64,000 bases of DNA, taken from contig JAEUUG010000004.1 of assembly GCA_016787565.1 (NCBI GenBank), positions 124,001 to 188,000 on the forward strand. Direction: 5' to 3'. How positions within the stretch are numbered: position 1 is the first letter of the stretch; the number at the start of each line of letters is the position of its first letter. The stretch comes from Cyclobacteriaceae bacterium. GTDB taxonomy: Bacteria > Bacteroidota > Bacteroidia > Cytophagales > Cyclobacteriaceae. Shown piece by piece: positions 1 through 10,382 of this stretch. The notes below the pieces were generated by a model. It was not told the DNA's origin and did no database searches. It saw only the letters and a list, made by a program, of their open reading frames with translations. A program made the translations under genes and the position numbers.

Positions 1-2263
1 AAAGTGTACTCCGGTAGTCCGGCAGATTGTGCCGGTCGTTAGTTAAATCGTATTGTGGTGAATAAAATTCTCGTGTTATATAAAAGCCGGGATAGGCGGT
101 GTGCTGCATGCCGATTGTTTGCTTTCGAGGAGTTGCTCCACCCGATTTTGTATACACGGCAATAACACCTCCCATACCTCTACTACCAAAAGCACTGGCA
201 GAGGCACCTGTTAGTACATCAATAGATTCCACATCAGGGGGTTGAATATCTGAGATGACACCAATGTCCACCGGGGTTCCATTCAAAAGGAAAAGGGGAG
301 TACCATAGGCCCTGGCAAGTGTTACTTGCATATTCGGAGGAGAGCCTACAACCTTAACACCTGCCACGCGGCCCTGGAGTGCTTGCAATATGTTGGTGTA
401 GGTATTAGCACTTTTGATTTCGTCCATTTTAACTGTAGCGGTTGGCGTTCCGTAAATTTTACTCTTTTGAGGGCTCTCCAGGCGAGTTGCCTGAACACTT
501 ACTTCCTTCAAGAGTGTGGCATCCTTATCAATAGTGTAGGCGTTCTCTACTTTGTTTCTTTTCTCCACTTTCGTTAGAAAGTCGTTTGCGTTAAACCAGG
601 TAAAGGGTGTGAATGTGTAGTTTACCGCAGGACCGGGTGCGAAGGGCTCCAGCAAGAGTTGTAGCTCGGCTTGTTTACCTTTAGCGTTCTCGGTTTGAAT
701 AGCAAGTTTTGTGGAGTCGAAGTAAACAAGTTTATCAGAATAGAAATCCCCATTGATGTCAGTTTTTACAACTACCATATCACCCTGACTGGTCAATATA
801 TTGATGGTGCTATTAGGTGAGGGTTTTTTGCCAATAGATTTTAGAACCTGACCTTGGATGGGTATACCTTGTTCGGCCATGAAGTTCAATGGCTTTTCAG
901 TATCTTCCATAACCTGTTTCCAGGAAAATCTTCTCCAGCCATGGGTTAGCATAAGAAGGTCCAGATGCTTTAGGGTTTCCGGGTTTTTATCCTTGAAATA
1001 GTAACCTGGGTTTTCAATGTAGCCGTGAAGATCAGACTTAAGCATCAGGTAATTATCAATATTCAAGGCATATTTTTCGTGATCCATACTCAATTCGTTA
1101 TCGTAAACGGAAAGTGAAAAGCTTCCACTAACAGGCTTTCCGCTTTGGTCTATAGCTTCCAAAGTGAGTTCAACCTGTTCTCGCTTGGAAAAATTTGATT
1201 TTGGTGTTGTGATGGTTACGGATACTTTGTTTTCCGGTTGAATATAGAAGAGGCGCTCACATTGCGGTAGTCCATCACCATCAAACACAGTGATTTGAAC
1301 AATTCCCGATGGAAATTTCTTTTTGGAGATGAGTGTGCTTACCGTTGTGCTGGTAATCTCGCCTTTAGCTGCAAAGCATATCTTTCCCCTGGCCTGAGCC
1401 ACCAGATTAAACGCAGGTATTTGTTTTGTTTTATCTCGATTGCAGTAAATGTAAACCAGAATGTTGCTGCCCATATCCTTTACCTGCATCATGTATCCCT
1501 GCTCAACAATCTCGGGTAATGCAATTTTGTTTTTGATCTCAGTTGGGGAATTAATTTTCACCGAATACTTTTTTGTTGTCCAGGGAAATAATTTAAATGA
1601 TCCCATTCCGGTAAAATCAGTTTTCAATGCTGTGACAAGTTTATTCTCCTCATCATAAATTTCACCTTCAACTTCTACTCCAAGGCCATTGGAATCAATT
1701 GCCTTTAGAGCAACATTATTTTCAACACCTGAAAGGAGATTTCCTCCTTCTGGAAAAAATTGGAGATCAATTTTTTGTATTGGTGTTGATGCGGTTGTTT
1801 GCAAACTATCCGGTGAGAGTATTGGTATTTCTTTGTAGAACATAAGTTCATCGGTATAATTTCGCATAAAATTGGTATAGGCACGTATGAGATAATTTCC
1901 TTGCTGCAGAGAGGAGGCGAGTTGAAATTCTCCTATTGCAACTCCATTCGGAGAATAGAGCATTTTTCTTGAAACTAATTTCTTTTGATCGGTTAAAAAT
2001 TCAACATAAACAACCTTACTTAATGAGGAATCTAATGAATAATGGAGCGCATCAACTAAATATGTTTTAAACCATATGGTTTCTCCGGCACCATAAGCAG
2101 GTTTGTCCAAATGAATGTAGAGCTTTTCCTGGGGATGAAGGCTTTGATAGGTATTAAACTGTCTGATAATAGTGGTGAGTGGATCGTTCTGAATGTAAAA
2201 AACAAATGACAGTAGAAATACTATAGCACTAATGCTGAAGTAGAATATGTTTTTTTTTGTCAT
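1..2263 (-). CDS. MG2 / TonB-plug domain outer-membrane protein, C-terminus cut by window edge
   Basis: Reading the minus strand from the ATG at 2263 gives an open frame to the window edge (754 codons, no stop). The N-terminus MTKKNIFYFSISAIVFLLSF is a signal peptide or membrane anchor. About 55 residues in, KLYIHLDKPAYGAGETIWFK is the typical start of the macroglobulin-like (MG2) domain of Bacteroidota surface proteins. Towards the end, roughly residues 600-711, come a plug-like segment (LQGRVAGVKV, TPLFLLNGTPVD, VESIDVLTGASASAFGSRG, GGVIAVYTKSG) and the tail DLTNDRHNLPDYRSTL, which precedes the usual short C-terminal domain. The family has a TonB-receptor plug but no barrel, and its substrate is generally unknown. 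I infer an envelope role only. No partner gene is visible on this side of the edge. Confidence 0.88.
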   Translation of the reverse strand, partial: MTKKNIFYFSISAIVFLLSFVFYIQNDPLTTIIRQFNTYQSLHPQEKLYIHLDKPAYGAGETIWFKTYLVDALHYSLDSSLSKVVYVEFLTDQKKLVSRKMLYSPNGVAIGEFQLASSLQQGNYLIRAYTNFMRNYTDELMFYKEIPILSPDSLQTTASTPIQKIDLQFFPEGGNLLSGVENNVALKAIDSNGLGVEVEGEIYDEENKLVTALKTDFTGMGSFKLFPWTTKKYSVKINSPTEIKNKIALPEIVEQGYMMQVKDMGSNILVYIYCNRDKTKQIPAFNLVAQARGKICFAAKGEITSTTVSTLISKKKFPSGIVQITVFDGDGLPQCERLFYIQPENKVSVTITTPKSNFSKREQVELTLEAIDQSGKPVSGSFSLSVYDNELSMDHEKYALNIDNYLMLKSDLHGYIENPGYYFKDKNPETLKHLDLLMLTHGWRRFSWKQVMEDTEKPLNFMAEQGIPIQGQVLKSIGKKPSPNSTINILTSQGDMVVVKTDINGDFYSDKLVYFDSTKLAIQTENAKGKQAELQLLLEPFAPGPAVNYTFTPFTWFNANDFLTKVEKRNKVENAYTIDKDATLLKEVSVQATRLESPQKSKIYGTPTATVKMDEIKSANTYTNILQALQGRVAGVKVVGSPPNMQVTLARAYGTPLFLLNGTPVDIGVISDIQPPDVESIDVLTGASASAFGSRGMGGVIAVYTKSGGATPRKQTIGMQHTAYPGFYITREFYSPQYDLTNDRHNLPDYRSTL

Positions 2264-2501
2264 GATAAATACTGACTTCTTGAAGGTTAGTAATTTTAAC
2301 GGTTGTGTTGGTAGCGTGAAAACAATTACCTCAACGTTCTCTCTAACATTAGAGTTACAAGAAAAAGAGAAAGTTTCATAATGCAAAATTCACAGTTGAA
2401 AATGCGACCAAATAATCTGATTAAGAGACACAATCTGTCACCATCATCCAATATCTTGCACAAACTTTAGAATGATTCGCTATCCTCTCATGTAATAATC
2501 C

Positions 2502-5500
2502 TTGTCCAAAACATTTCACATATACCGCAGTTCGGCCGGTTCGGGCAAAACCCGCACCCTGGCAAAGGAGTATCTCGCACTCGCCTTGCGGTTCAGGTCT
2601 GATTACTTCAAGCATATTTTGGCGGTAACCTTTACAAACAAGGCAACCCAGGAAATGAAGGATCGTATTCTGGCCTACCTCGATGCTTTTGCAAACGGTC
2701 GAAAAAATGAACTGGGTGACGAGCTCAAGAAGGAGCTTAAACTTGATGACAGCACCTTCAGGCAGTATGCGCAGGAAGTTCAGGGTGAAGTGTTGCATCA
2801 GTATGCTCAATTCTCCATCAGTACCATCGATGCCTTTTTTCAGAAAGTTATCCGCTCATTCACCCGAGAGGCCGGCTTGGTGGGGGATTATCGCCTGGAG
2901 GTGGAGCACGATGCCGTGGTTGAGGAGGTAATCGACAATTTGATTGATGAGCTGGGAAGCAATCAGGAGTTAACCAATTGGGTAATTGAATTCGCACGCG
3001 ATAACCTGGAAAATGAACGCGCTTGGGATGTGCGCAGCAGCCTGATTGAATTTACCGCTGAAATTTTCAGAGAGGAATTCAGCTCGGTTGAAGAAAGTAT
3101 CAATCGTGTAACGGGAGATCGAAAATATTTCGTCAGGTTACGCGAAAGTTTATCGAACCAGCGAAAAGATTTTTTTGATCGCGTTAGCAAGCCGTCAGTT
3201 GAGGCTTTAAACATTATTAAGTCGTTGGGATGGGATATATCCGATATCTCCTATGGTAAAAACTCAGGGCTCTTTACTTTTTTTGAATCGCTGGCTCGCC
3301 TGAAGAACATTAAAGAATTAAAACCGCCCGGTACGCGCATTCGCGATCATTTTACCTCAGCTGAAAAGTGGCCGTCAAAAAAAAGTTCACGGGCAAACGA
3401 GATCGTTCAGGTGGCAGAAACAAAATTAATTCCCATACTGAATGATCTCCTGACCAGTTATGACGAGCATTTTAAAGCAAGTTTCAGTGCAGAGGTTGTA
3501 CTGCGAAACATGTATGTATTTGGCCTGTTAACGGATATAGCACGCAAACTCAAAGAATTTAAAAGTGAAAACAACCTCATGCTGCTGGCTGACGCTCCGC
3601 GGTTTTTAGAAGGTGTTATTCAGGATAGTGATACACCTTTTATTTATGAAAAGGTTGGGTCGTTTTACCGGCATTACCTCATCGATGAGTTTCAGGATAC
3701 CTCCGGAATGCAATGGAAAAATTTTCTACCCTTGTTGGTGAACAACCTGGATCAGGGATATCGAAGCGTTGTGGTGGGCGATGTGAAACAAGCAGTTTAT
3801 CGCTGGCGTGGTGGTGACTTGAAGCTGTTGCAGCAAAACGTTGAGCAAAACATCGGACAAGAGCGGGTTGAATTTCATCAACTCGATAAAAATTTCAGAA
3901 GTGCCTTTCATGTGGTCAGCTTTAATAATGCACTTTTCCAGACAGCTGCGGCTCACATAGCCGCTGAAACCGGGCAAGCCATTTCAGTGGAGGCCTACAA
4001 GGATATTGCCCAGACGATTTCCACTTCGAAAGATGGATTTGTTCATGTAGAATTTATTCAGGAAAATTATTCTCATCAGGAAGATGGAGAAACTGAAGAA
4101 TCTGAAAGCTGGAAGGAAATGGCGCTCCATAAAATTCCAGTGCATCTTGAAAAACTTCAGTCGATAGGCGTGCCACTGAAGGATATTGCTATTTTGGTTC
4201 GAAAGAATGATGAAGGACAAAATATTGCGGCATACCTTCTTCAATATCAGAATTCTGTAAACGCAAAGCCCGGATGTAAATATGATGTGGTATCAAATGA
4301 ATCGCTACGCATTGATGGAGCTTCATCCGTTAATCTTGTATTGGCAGCCTTACGCTATTTGTTAAATCCGGATGATGCTATTGCGCGGGCTCAACTGGGC
4401 TATGAGTTCGCACGGTTTCATCAACCGAACAGGTTATTAACAGAAGTTTTTTCGGTATCCAATAGAGTTTTTTTTGAAGACAATCTTCCAACAGCATTTA
4501 CGAAGTCGAAAACGTCATTGAAAAAGCTTCCACTTTTTGAACTTACCGAAACGCTCATTGAAATATTTGAACTAGGCGACTATACAGGAGAATTGGTTTA
4601 CCTTCAGGCATTTCAGAATTTAGTGCTTGATTTTTACACCCGCGAGCGCAACGACCTCGGAGCCTTTTTGGAATGGTGGGAAGAGAACAAGCATAAAAAA
4701 TCCATTCAGGTTTCAGGCGAAGTAGATGCCATCCAAATCATTACGATACACAAATCAAAAGGATTGCAATTTCCCTATGTGATTATTCCATTTTGCTCCT
4801 GGAATTTGGATCATGATAATTTTAATGCCCCTAACTTGTGGGTTAAATCCGAGCATTCGCTTTTTGCTGATGCTGGTTTTATGCCGGTAAAATATGCAAG
4901 TGCTTTGCAAAACACTTTTTTTACCGATTACTACAATGACGAACGCAGTCGTTGCTACCTGGATAACCTGAATGTGCTGTATGTGGCCCTGACACGTGCT
5001 GAATATGGCTTGATCGTTACAGCTCCACATATTTCCAATCGAAAAAATGATAAGACAATTGCAAGATTACTTCACACAAGTATACTTGCCAATTCAGAAT
5101 TGAAAGATCATTGGGATGAAGCTACACAACAATGGCAGGTGGGGCAGTGGACAGGTGTGGCAACCACCAAGGCGCATGTCGATACTGAAAGTTTAAGTTT
5201 GAATGCTTATCCCTCTTCGCGTTGGCGCGATAGATTGGTCATCCGGCAATCGGGTTCGTCTTATTTTGATGATTCATCAGCAGATCAGCAGCGTAAGGTT
5301 TCGTATGGAATTCAGGCTCATGCTGTACTATCCCGCATACGGTATGCAGATGAAATTCCGGATATCCTCAGCAAAATTGTACGCGAAGGATTGATAATCC
5401 ATACAGAAATGGAAGACCTTCGTGCCCTGTTAAATGAATTGATGGAAGATAAGCAAGTTGCTTCGTGGTTCGCTCCCGAGTGGGACGTGCGAACAGAAGT

Positions 5501-5780
5501 TCCCATTTTATTACCAGGAGGAATGGAGAACAGAATCGACAGGTTGATGATGAAGGACAGGCGCGCAGTGTTGGTCGATTTTAAGACTGGCGAGAAAAAA
5601 AAGCGTGACCATGAACAGGTGTTGGCGTACATGGCCATACTGCGGAATATGAACTTTCTGAATGTGGAAGGTTATCTCTTATACCTTCGCACAAAAGAAG
5701 TGGTTGAAGTAAGAGCAGGTGGAAAACAAAAAATAAGAGCAATGAAGGATGAGCGTCAGTTGGGCATCCCCGGATTATAA
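2502..5780 (+). CDS. addA: UvrD/RecB-family helicase-nuclease (AddA-like)
   Basis: Superfamily 1 helicase with a C-terminal RecB-type nuclease, expected to process double-strand breaks with the next gene. Visible motifs: Walker A SSAGSGKT (residues 10-17), DEFQDT (about 395-400), DVKQAVYRWRGGD (about 427), NFRS (about 465), IHKSKGLQFP (about 750), LYVALTRAE (about 826), then the nuclease core NRIDR...VDFKTG (about 1010-1030) with a downstream EQVLAYMA segment. The only possible start is the TTG at 2502: an in-frame TAA sits at 2496-2498 and there is no ATG before the Walker A loop. The AddB-like gene follows after 13 bases. Bacteroidota members diverge from Bacillus AddA, so the symbol is by analogy. 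Confidence 0.9.
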   Translation: MSKTFHIYRSSAGSGKTRTLAKEYLALALRFRSDYFKHILAVTFTNKATQEMKDRILAYLDAFANGRKNELGDELKKELKLDDSTFRQYAQEVQGEVLHQYAQFSISTIDAFFQKVIRSFTREAGLVGDYRLEVEHDAVVEEVIDNLIDELGSNQELTNWVIEFARDNLENERAWDVRSSLIEFTAEIFREEFSSVEESINRVTGDRKYFVRLRESLSNQRKDFFDRVSKPSVEALNIIKSLGWDISDISYGKNSGLFTFFESLARLKNIKELKPPGTRIRDHFTSAEKWPSKKSSRANEIVQVAETKLIPILNDLLTSYDEHFKASFSAEVVLRNMYVFGLLTDIARKLKEFKSENNLMLLADAPRFLEGVIQDSDTPFIYEKVGSFYRHYLIDEFQDTSGMQWKNFLPLLVNNLDQGYRSVVVGDVKQAVYRWRGGDLKLLQQNVEQNIGQERVEFHQLDKNFRSAFHVVSFNNALFQTAAAHIAAETGQAISVEAYKDIAQTISTSKDGFVHVEFIQENYSHQEDGETEESESWKEMALHKIPVHLEKLQSIGVPLKDIAILVRKNDEGQNIAAYLLQYQNSVNAKPGCKYDVVSNESLRIDGASSVNLVLAALRYLLNPDDAIARAQLGYEFARFHQPNRLLTEVFSVSNRVFFEDNLPTAFTKSKTSLKKLPLFELTETLIEIFELGDYTGELVYLQAFQNLVLDFYTRERNDLGAFLEWWEENKHKKSIQVSGEVDAIQIITIHKSKGLQFPYVIIPFCSWNLDHDNFNAPNLWVKSEHSLFADAGFMPVKYASALQNTFFTDYYNDERSRCYLDNLNVLYVALTRAEYGLIVTAPHISNRKNDKTIARLLHTSILANSELKDHWDEATQQWQVGQWTGVATTKAHVDTESLSLNAYPSSRWRDRLVIRQSGSSYFDDSSADQQRKVSYGIQAHAVLSRIRYADEIPDILSKIVREGLIIHTEMEDLRALLNELMEDKQVASWFAPEWDVRTEVPILLPGGMENRIDRLMMKDRRAVLVDFKTGEKKKRDHEQVLAYMAILRNMNFLNVEGYLLYLRTKEVVEVRAGGKQKIRAMKDERQLGIPGL

Positions 5781-5793
5781 ACCGATAGCTACG

Positions 5794-8742
5794 ATGAAAA
5801 CATTCCTCCAGGAGCTTGCTGAAAAAGTATATCGTGAACATCCAAAATTAGACGTGCTCACATTTGTTTTTCCTAACCGCAGGGCAGCCCTTTATTTCAG
5901 AAAGCATTTAACGGATATGCTTACTAAACCCGCCTTTGCACCACAGATGCTCACGGTTGAGGATTTCATTGCCAGTTATGCAACAGAAAGGGTACCCGAG
6001 AAACTTGAGTTGATTCATCGTTTATACAAATCTTATTTTGAGGTGGTTAATCGCCAGGCAGATGAGCCTCATGAATCTTTTGATCAATTCTATTTCTGGG
6101 GTGAAATGTTGCTTCGCGACTTTAATGAGATTGATAAGTACATGATTGATGCCCGGCATCTTTTTCAAGACCTTCGTCAGCAGAAAGAATTGGATGCTAG
6201 TTTTGATTTCTTAACCGATGAACAACGTGATTTTTTGCGAAGTTTCTGGGCCAGTTTTGAAGAAAATCTCACCGCGAACAAGCTGAAATTTCTGAACGTC
6301 TGGAATGAATTGTTTGCTGTATACACACACTTTCGCGCTCAACTTCAGCAAGCGGGGTTGGCGTATGAAGGTATGCTTCACCGTGCTGTGGCCTTAAAAA
6401 TTCAGTCCGGAGAAACAATCCTTCCAACACCAGGAGTGAAACCAAAAATCATTTTTGTGGGCTTCAATGCACTGACCAGGGCTGAAGAAGTAATTCTGTC
6501 CTCCTTTGTGGATGCAGGCTGCGCTTCTGTGTATTGGGATATGGATGCGTATTACGTGAATAACAATACGCAGGAGGCAGGGAAATTTTTTCGCGAGTAC
6601 CAGGAGCATCCAATACTAAAACAAACTTTTCCGGATTCCATCCCTGCAAATTTTTTACGCTCTCCGGAATCGACTGAAGTCAAGTCCATTAAGTTGTTTG
6701 GTGCCGCACAACCTGTTGGTCAGGCAAAACTCATGGCTCAACTACTTCAGGAGCAGGTACGCATGGGTATCAATCCGGAAGAAACACTGGTGGTGCTACC
6801 AGATGAAAAACTTTTGATGCCGGTATTGCACGGGGTTGCCGGGAATATTAATAGTCTTAACGTTACAATGGGTTTTCCATTGAGCAGTACACCCATGTTT
6901 AACCTGATTGAGTTGTTGGCTGAGATGCAGATCAAACGAAAGGGCGATCACTTCAATCATCGTCAGGTGTTAGCGGTGTTAGGGCATCCGTATGTAGTGG
7001 CTGCAGATGCTGCTGTTGTTCAGGCTAAGCGTAAAGAAATTCTGAAGCACAATTGGGTGAATATTCCAAAAAGTTTTTTAGGTGCAGATATTCCCCTACA
7101 CCGGTTACTGTTTCAGGAGGTAAAGCCTGAAAGCGAATCATCTGCCAGTACTAATACATCCACGGGAGCAGCGATGATTGCTTATTTAAAGACGATCATT
7201 ACGGAGATTGGAAATCTGCCAGGTCTGTCGGGTTTTGATCAGGAGTATGCATACTTCTTCTTAACGTTTTTAAATCAACTGGAGCAGGTTGTGAGCGATC
7301 CATCATCGGTAACACGCCCGGAGAAATCCTTTCAAACGGAATTAAAATCTTTTCTTCGTCTCTTTCGGCAGTTGGTGCGTGCCCAAAAAATTCCCTTTAG
7401 CGGTGAACCACTAAAGGGATTGCAAATTATGGGTGTACTGGAAACGCGTAACCTTGATTTTAAAAATGTATTTGTGCTTTCGCTGAATGAAGGTGCTTTT
7501 CCATCTTCCGGCAATACAGGATCGTACATTCCGTACAACATCCGCAGGGCCTATCAGCTTCCTACCGTAGAGCATCAGGATGCCATGTACGCGTACTTGT
7601 TTTATAGGGTATTGCAGCGCGCTGAAAATATTTTTCTCTTTTATAATTCTGAAACCGATGTGTTGGGCCAGGGTGAGATGAGCCGGTATCTTCAACAGCT
7701 GATATTTGAATCGGGTTTAACTATTGAAAAGCATGTTTTAGACAACACGATTCAACCAAGACCCATAGAGCCAATTCGCATTGAAAAGGATGCCGGTGTG
7801 CTCACTCAACTCGCAAAACTTAATGAAGCTAATGGTAACTATCGATCGAAGGGAATTTCTCCTTCTGCCCTGAACAGCTATATCGAATGCCGGCTAAAAT
7901 TTTATTTTAGTTATGTTGAAAGAATTCGTGAAGCGGATGAAGTGGAGGAAGATCTGGATGCGCGCGTGCTGGGAACATTTCTGCACGATGTTATGGAACG
8001 GTTTTACAAAGGCATTGGCGAAAGAAAAAAGTCAAAGCTGATTGAAGTGGTGGATTTTCATGATTATGAGATCACACTCACTCAGTTGATTGATGAAGTA
8101 TTCATTCGTACCTATCGTCTCGATCCCGGGGGAAAGGTTGAGTATGAAGGTCAGCGTCTGATTGTTCGGGAGATGGTAAGACGGTTCGCGCAGCGTATTA
8201 TTGAGCTCGACAAAGCGTATGCACCGTTTACGATTGAAGCATTGGAGCAGGAGGGAATGTCGTGCGTCATTAAACTGGATGGCGTCCCCGGTTATGCAGT
8301 GCTGGGTGGAAAAATTGACCGGGTTGATAAAAAAGATAATGTTATCCGCATCGTTGACTATAAGACCGGTAAGGATAAACTCGACTTTAAAAATGTTGCT
8401 TCACTTTTTGAACGAAGTAAATCCCGTAATAAGGCCGCCTTTCAAACGCTTGTATATGCCTTGCTATACAAGGAAGCCAGCCTTTCGTTGGGCAAAGAAG
8501 AAAAAACACCACGCCTTGTACCGGGACTGATGAGCCGGATGAATTTATTTGATGAAGATATTACGTTTGGCTTGAAAATGGACAATGAATACGTTCATGA
8601 TGTTGCTGAACTGCTGCCTGAATTTCAACTTCGATTAAAAGAATTAGTAGAAGAAATTTTTGATCCGGCTATTTCATTCGATCAGACTACAGAAACGGAT
8701 AATTGTAAATACTGCCCGTATCGGGAGATTTGTTACCGGTAA
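5794..8742 (+). CDS. addB: PD-(D/E)XK nuclease family protein (AddB-like)
   Basis: Expected partner of the upstream helicase-nuclease in an AddAB-type end-resection complex. I place the start at ATG 5794 (MKTFLQELAEKVY), 13 bases after the upstream stop; a longer frame from 5749 would overlap that gene and adds no conserved sequence. The N-terminal FVFPNRRAALYFRKHL matches the inactivated helicase-like region of AddB relatives. The C-terminal nuclease shows GTFLHDVMERFY, GKIDRVDKKDNVIRIVDYKTG and AFQTLVYALLY. A cysteine in SYIECRLKFYF (about residue 695) and three at the end (CKYCPYREIC) form the split four-cysteine iron-sulfur staple typical of AddB nuclease domains. About 982 residues. The gene ends 28 bases before the convergent dnaA end. 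Confidence 0.88.
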   Translation: MKTFLQELAEKVYREHPKLDVLTFVFPNRRAALYFRKHLTDMLTKPAFAPQMLTVEDFIASYATERVPEKLELIHRLYKSYFEVVNRQADEPHESFDQFYFWGEMLLRDFNEIDKYMIDARHLFQDLRQQKELDASFDFLTDEQRDFLRSFWASFEENLTANKLKFLNVWNELFAVYTHFRAQLQQAGLAYEGMLHRAVALKIQSGETILPTPGVKPKIIFVGFNALTRAEEVILSSFVDAGCASVYWDMDAYYVNNNTQEAGKFFREYQEHPILKQTFPDSIPANFLRSPESTEVKSIKLFGAAQPVGQAKLMAQLLQEQVRMGINPEETLVVLPDEKLLMPVLHGVAGNINSLNVTMGFPLSSTPMFNLIELLAEMQIKRKGDHFNHRQVLAVLGHPYVVAADAAVVQAKRKEILKHNWVNIPKSFLGADIPLHRLLFQEVKPESESSASTNTSTGAAMIAYLKTIITEIGNLPGLSGFDQEYAYFFLTFLNQLEQVVSDPSSVTRPEKSFQTELKSFLRLFRQLVRAQKIPFSGEPLKGLQIMGVLETRNLDFKNVFVLSLNEGAFPSSGNTGSYIPYNIRRAYQLPTVEHQDAMYAYLFYRVLQRAENIFLFYNSETDVLGQGEMSRYLQQLIFESGLTIEKHVLDNTIQPRPIEPIRIEKDAGVLTQLAKLNEANGNYRSKGISPSALNSYIECRLKFYFSYVERIREADEVEEDLDARVLGTFLHDVMERFYKGIGERKKSKLIEVVDFHDYEITLTQLIDEVFIRTYRLDPGGKVEYEGQRLIVREMVRRFAQRIIELDKAYAPFTIEALEQEGMSCVIKLDGVPGYAVLGGKIDRVDKKDNVIRIVDYKTGKDKLDFKNVASLFERSKSRNKAAFQTLVYALLYKEASLSLGKEEKTPRLVPGLMSRMNLFDEDITFGLKMDNEYVHDVAELLPEFQLRLKELVEEIFDPAISFDQTTETDNCKYCPYREICYR

Positions 8743-8770
8743 ATTGAATATTGAAATTACAGTGTGCCGA

Positions 8771-10195
8771 TCAGCTCACCCGAAGCTTGAGTTTTTTGCC
8801 GAGCTCTTCTACAGAGCTTTTGAAATTAGGATCCGTCTTCATCATATCTTCAACTGATTCCAAAGCATGAATAACCGTGCTGTGATCGCGGCCACCAAAG
8901 TTTTCACCAATCAGGGCAAGTGTAAGCTGTGTATACCGTTTACAGAAATACATGGCCACCTGACGCGGGATAACGATTTCACGTTTCTTCACTTTGCCTT
9001 TCATGGCGTCAAGATCAACTTTGAAATATTCGGATACGGTTTTCTGGATAAAATCCACACTCACATCCGATTGTATTTCTTTAATGATATTTTTCAATAC
9101 TTCCTTTGCCAGTTCCAGATCAATTTCCTTCTTCAACAAGGTGGCATGGAAAATCATGGAGTTCAAAACACCTTCCATATCGCGCAGGTTGGTATCCACG
9201 CTGTAGGCAAGGTATTCAGATACCTCCGTTGGTATTTGTATGCCATCGGCCAGCATCTTCCGATTGATAATCGCCAGCTTGGTTTCAAAATCGGGTTCTT
9301 GTAAATCGGCCGTTAAGCCCCATTTAAAACGCGAGAGCAATCTCTCTTGAAATCCTTTCAGATCGCGAGGCGGACAATCGCTTGTCATGATGATTTGTTT
9401 GCCGGATTGGTGTAACTGATTGAAAATGTGGAAAAACATTTCCTGTGTTTTCTCGCGGCCAGCGAGAAACTGAACATCATCCAGAATCAATAAATCTACC
9501 TGAAGGTAAAAATTCTGAAAATCCTGAAGCTTATGGTTTTGAAGTGCGTTTAGGAACTGATTTGTGAAATCGTTTTGATCAACATACAAGACTACCTTGT
9601 TGGGCATATTGGCCTTGATCTCATTACCAATAGCTTGAACCAGGTGCGTCTTTCCTACACCCACACCACCATATAACATCAGCGGATTAAAGGATGTAAT
9701 TCCGGGCTTTTTTGCCACTGCTACTCCGGCCGATCGCGCCAGGCGATTACAATCACCTTCAACAAAATTATCGAATGAGTATGTTGGGTTCAGGCGTGAG
9801 TTTACGGTCTGTGGATTAAGTGCCTTAAACTGGAAGGGCGAATAATCATCTGAAAAGCCATTGGTATTGACAGCACTTCTTCGGTTGCCGGCACCATTAG
9901 CCGGGTAATTCACAGCTACCGGAGGTGATTGCCTGTTTCCACTATCAACCACAACCGAATATTCTAATCTGCCGGTTGGCCCCAGCACGGTATGAATAGC
10001 TTTTTTAAGTACCGGCACATAATTATCTTCCAACCATTCGTAAAAGAATTGAGAGGGCACCTGAATGGTCAGCACATCACCATCTACCCGAAGGGGCGAA
10101 ATGGGCTTAAACCAGGTATTGAAGTTTTCTTCTCCGACATTCTCGCGAATTACGTCCAGACAATCATTCCATACTGTGCCGTAGCTAACTTCCAT
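8771..10195 (-). CDS. dnaA: Chromosomal replication initiator protein DnaA
   Basis: AAA+ initiator that binds DnaA boxes and opens oriC. All domains are visible: N-terminal domain I (TVWNDCLDVIRENVGEENFNTWF), a low-complexity linker, AAA+ domain with Walker A YGGVGVGKTH (around residue 180) and Walker B LLILDDVQFL, the arginine-containing RLLSRFKWG, and the C-terminal DNA-binding signature GRDHSTVIHALE. I chose ATG at 10195 (MEVSYGTVWND); a TTG 12 bases upstream is possible but adds only MRSS. About 474 residues, normal for Bacteroidota. Not flanked by dnaN, recF or gyrB, and no DnaA-box cluster is visible beside it, so the gene's position does not mark the origin. Confidence 0.97.
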   Translation of the reverse strand: MEVSYGTVWNDCLDVIRENVGEENFNTWFKPISPLRVDGDVLTIQVPSQFFYEWLEDNYVPVLKKAIHTVLGPTGRLEYSVVVDSGNRQSPPVAVNYPANGAGNRRSAVNTNGFSDDYSPFQFKALNPQTVNSRLNPTYSFDNFVEGDCNRLARSAGVAVAKKPGITSFNPLMLYGGVGVGKTHLVQAIGNEIKANMPNKVVLYVDQNDFTNQFLNALQNHKLQDFQNFYLQVDLLILDDVQFLAGREKTQEMFFHIFNQLHQSGKQIIMTSDCPPRDLKGFQERLLSRFKWGLTADLQEPDFETKLAIINRKMLADGIQIPTEVSEYLAYSVDTNLRDMEGVLNSMIFHATLLKKEIDLELAKEVLKNIIKEIQSDVSVDFIQKTVSEYFKVDLDAMKGKVKKREIVIPRQVAMYFCKRYTQLTLALIGENFGGRDHSTVIHALESVEDMMKTDPNFKSSVEELGKKLKLRVS

Positions 10196-10245
10196 TGAAC
10201 TTCTCAATTGTTAAGATTTCGGTCCCCGCTTGGGGGAAGGGGAGA

Positions 10246-10253
10246 CAAAGATG
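10246..10253 (-). promoter_or_regulatory. Candidate dnaA promoter -7 element (CATCTTTG)
   Basis: On the minus strand the sequence reads TTTACATCTTTGTCTCC, a one-base variant of the Bacteroidota -7 consensus TAnnTTTG. A TTG lies 21 bases further upstream (plus 10275-10277), within the 17-23 spacing reported for this promoter class. The implied leader is about 45 bases and contains a small G+C hairpin (TCCCC/GGGGA, plus 10223-10237). Confidence 0.4.
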
Positions 10254-10382
10254 TAAAAAAAGACTTCATCAAAACAAGATGCCGAGACTTGATTTTTTCA
10301 AAAAAATATTATTGCTGAAAATTTCACCTTCTGACGCAATCGGTTGAGGAAAATAACTAAAATTGAATGATAATTTTTTTTA

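Noticed and set aside
1295-1658. Plus-strand frames inside the MG2/TonB-plug gene
   Set aside because: They are antisense to a long conserved minus-strand coding sequence and show no family features.
2451-2459. TATCTTGCA upstream of the addA-like gene as a -7 box (similar TATCTTGCG before the GH3 gene)
   Set aside because: One T short of TAnnTTTG, with no -33 element; too weak to list as a promoter.
5749-5793. Extended start of the AddB-like gene overlapping the AddA-like gene
   Set aside because: The extra residues MSVSWASPDYKPIAT have no counterpart in the family, and ATG 5794 follows the stop cleanly.
10196-10382. Possible oriC beside dnaA
   Set aside because: The gap has A/T-rich sequence but no TTATNCACA boxes, and dnaN, gyrB and rnpA/rpmH are not nearby.
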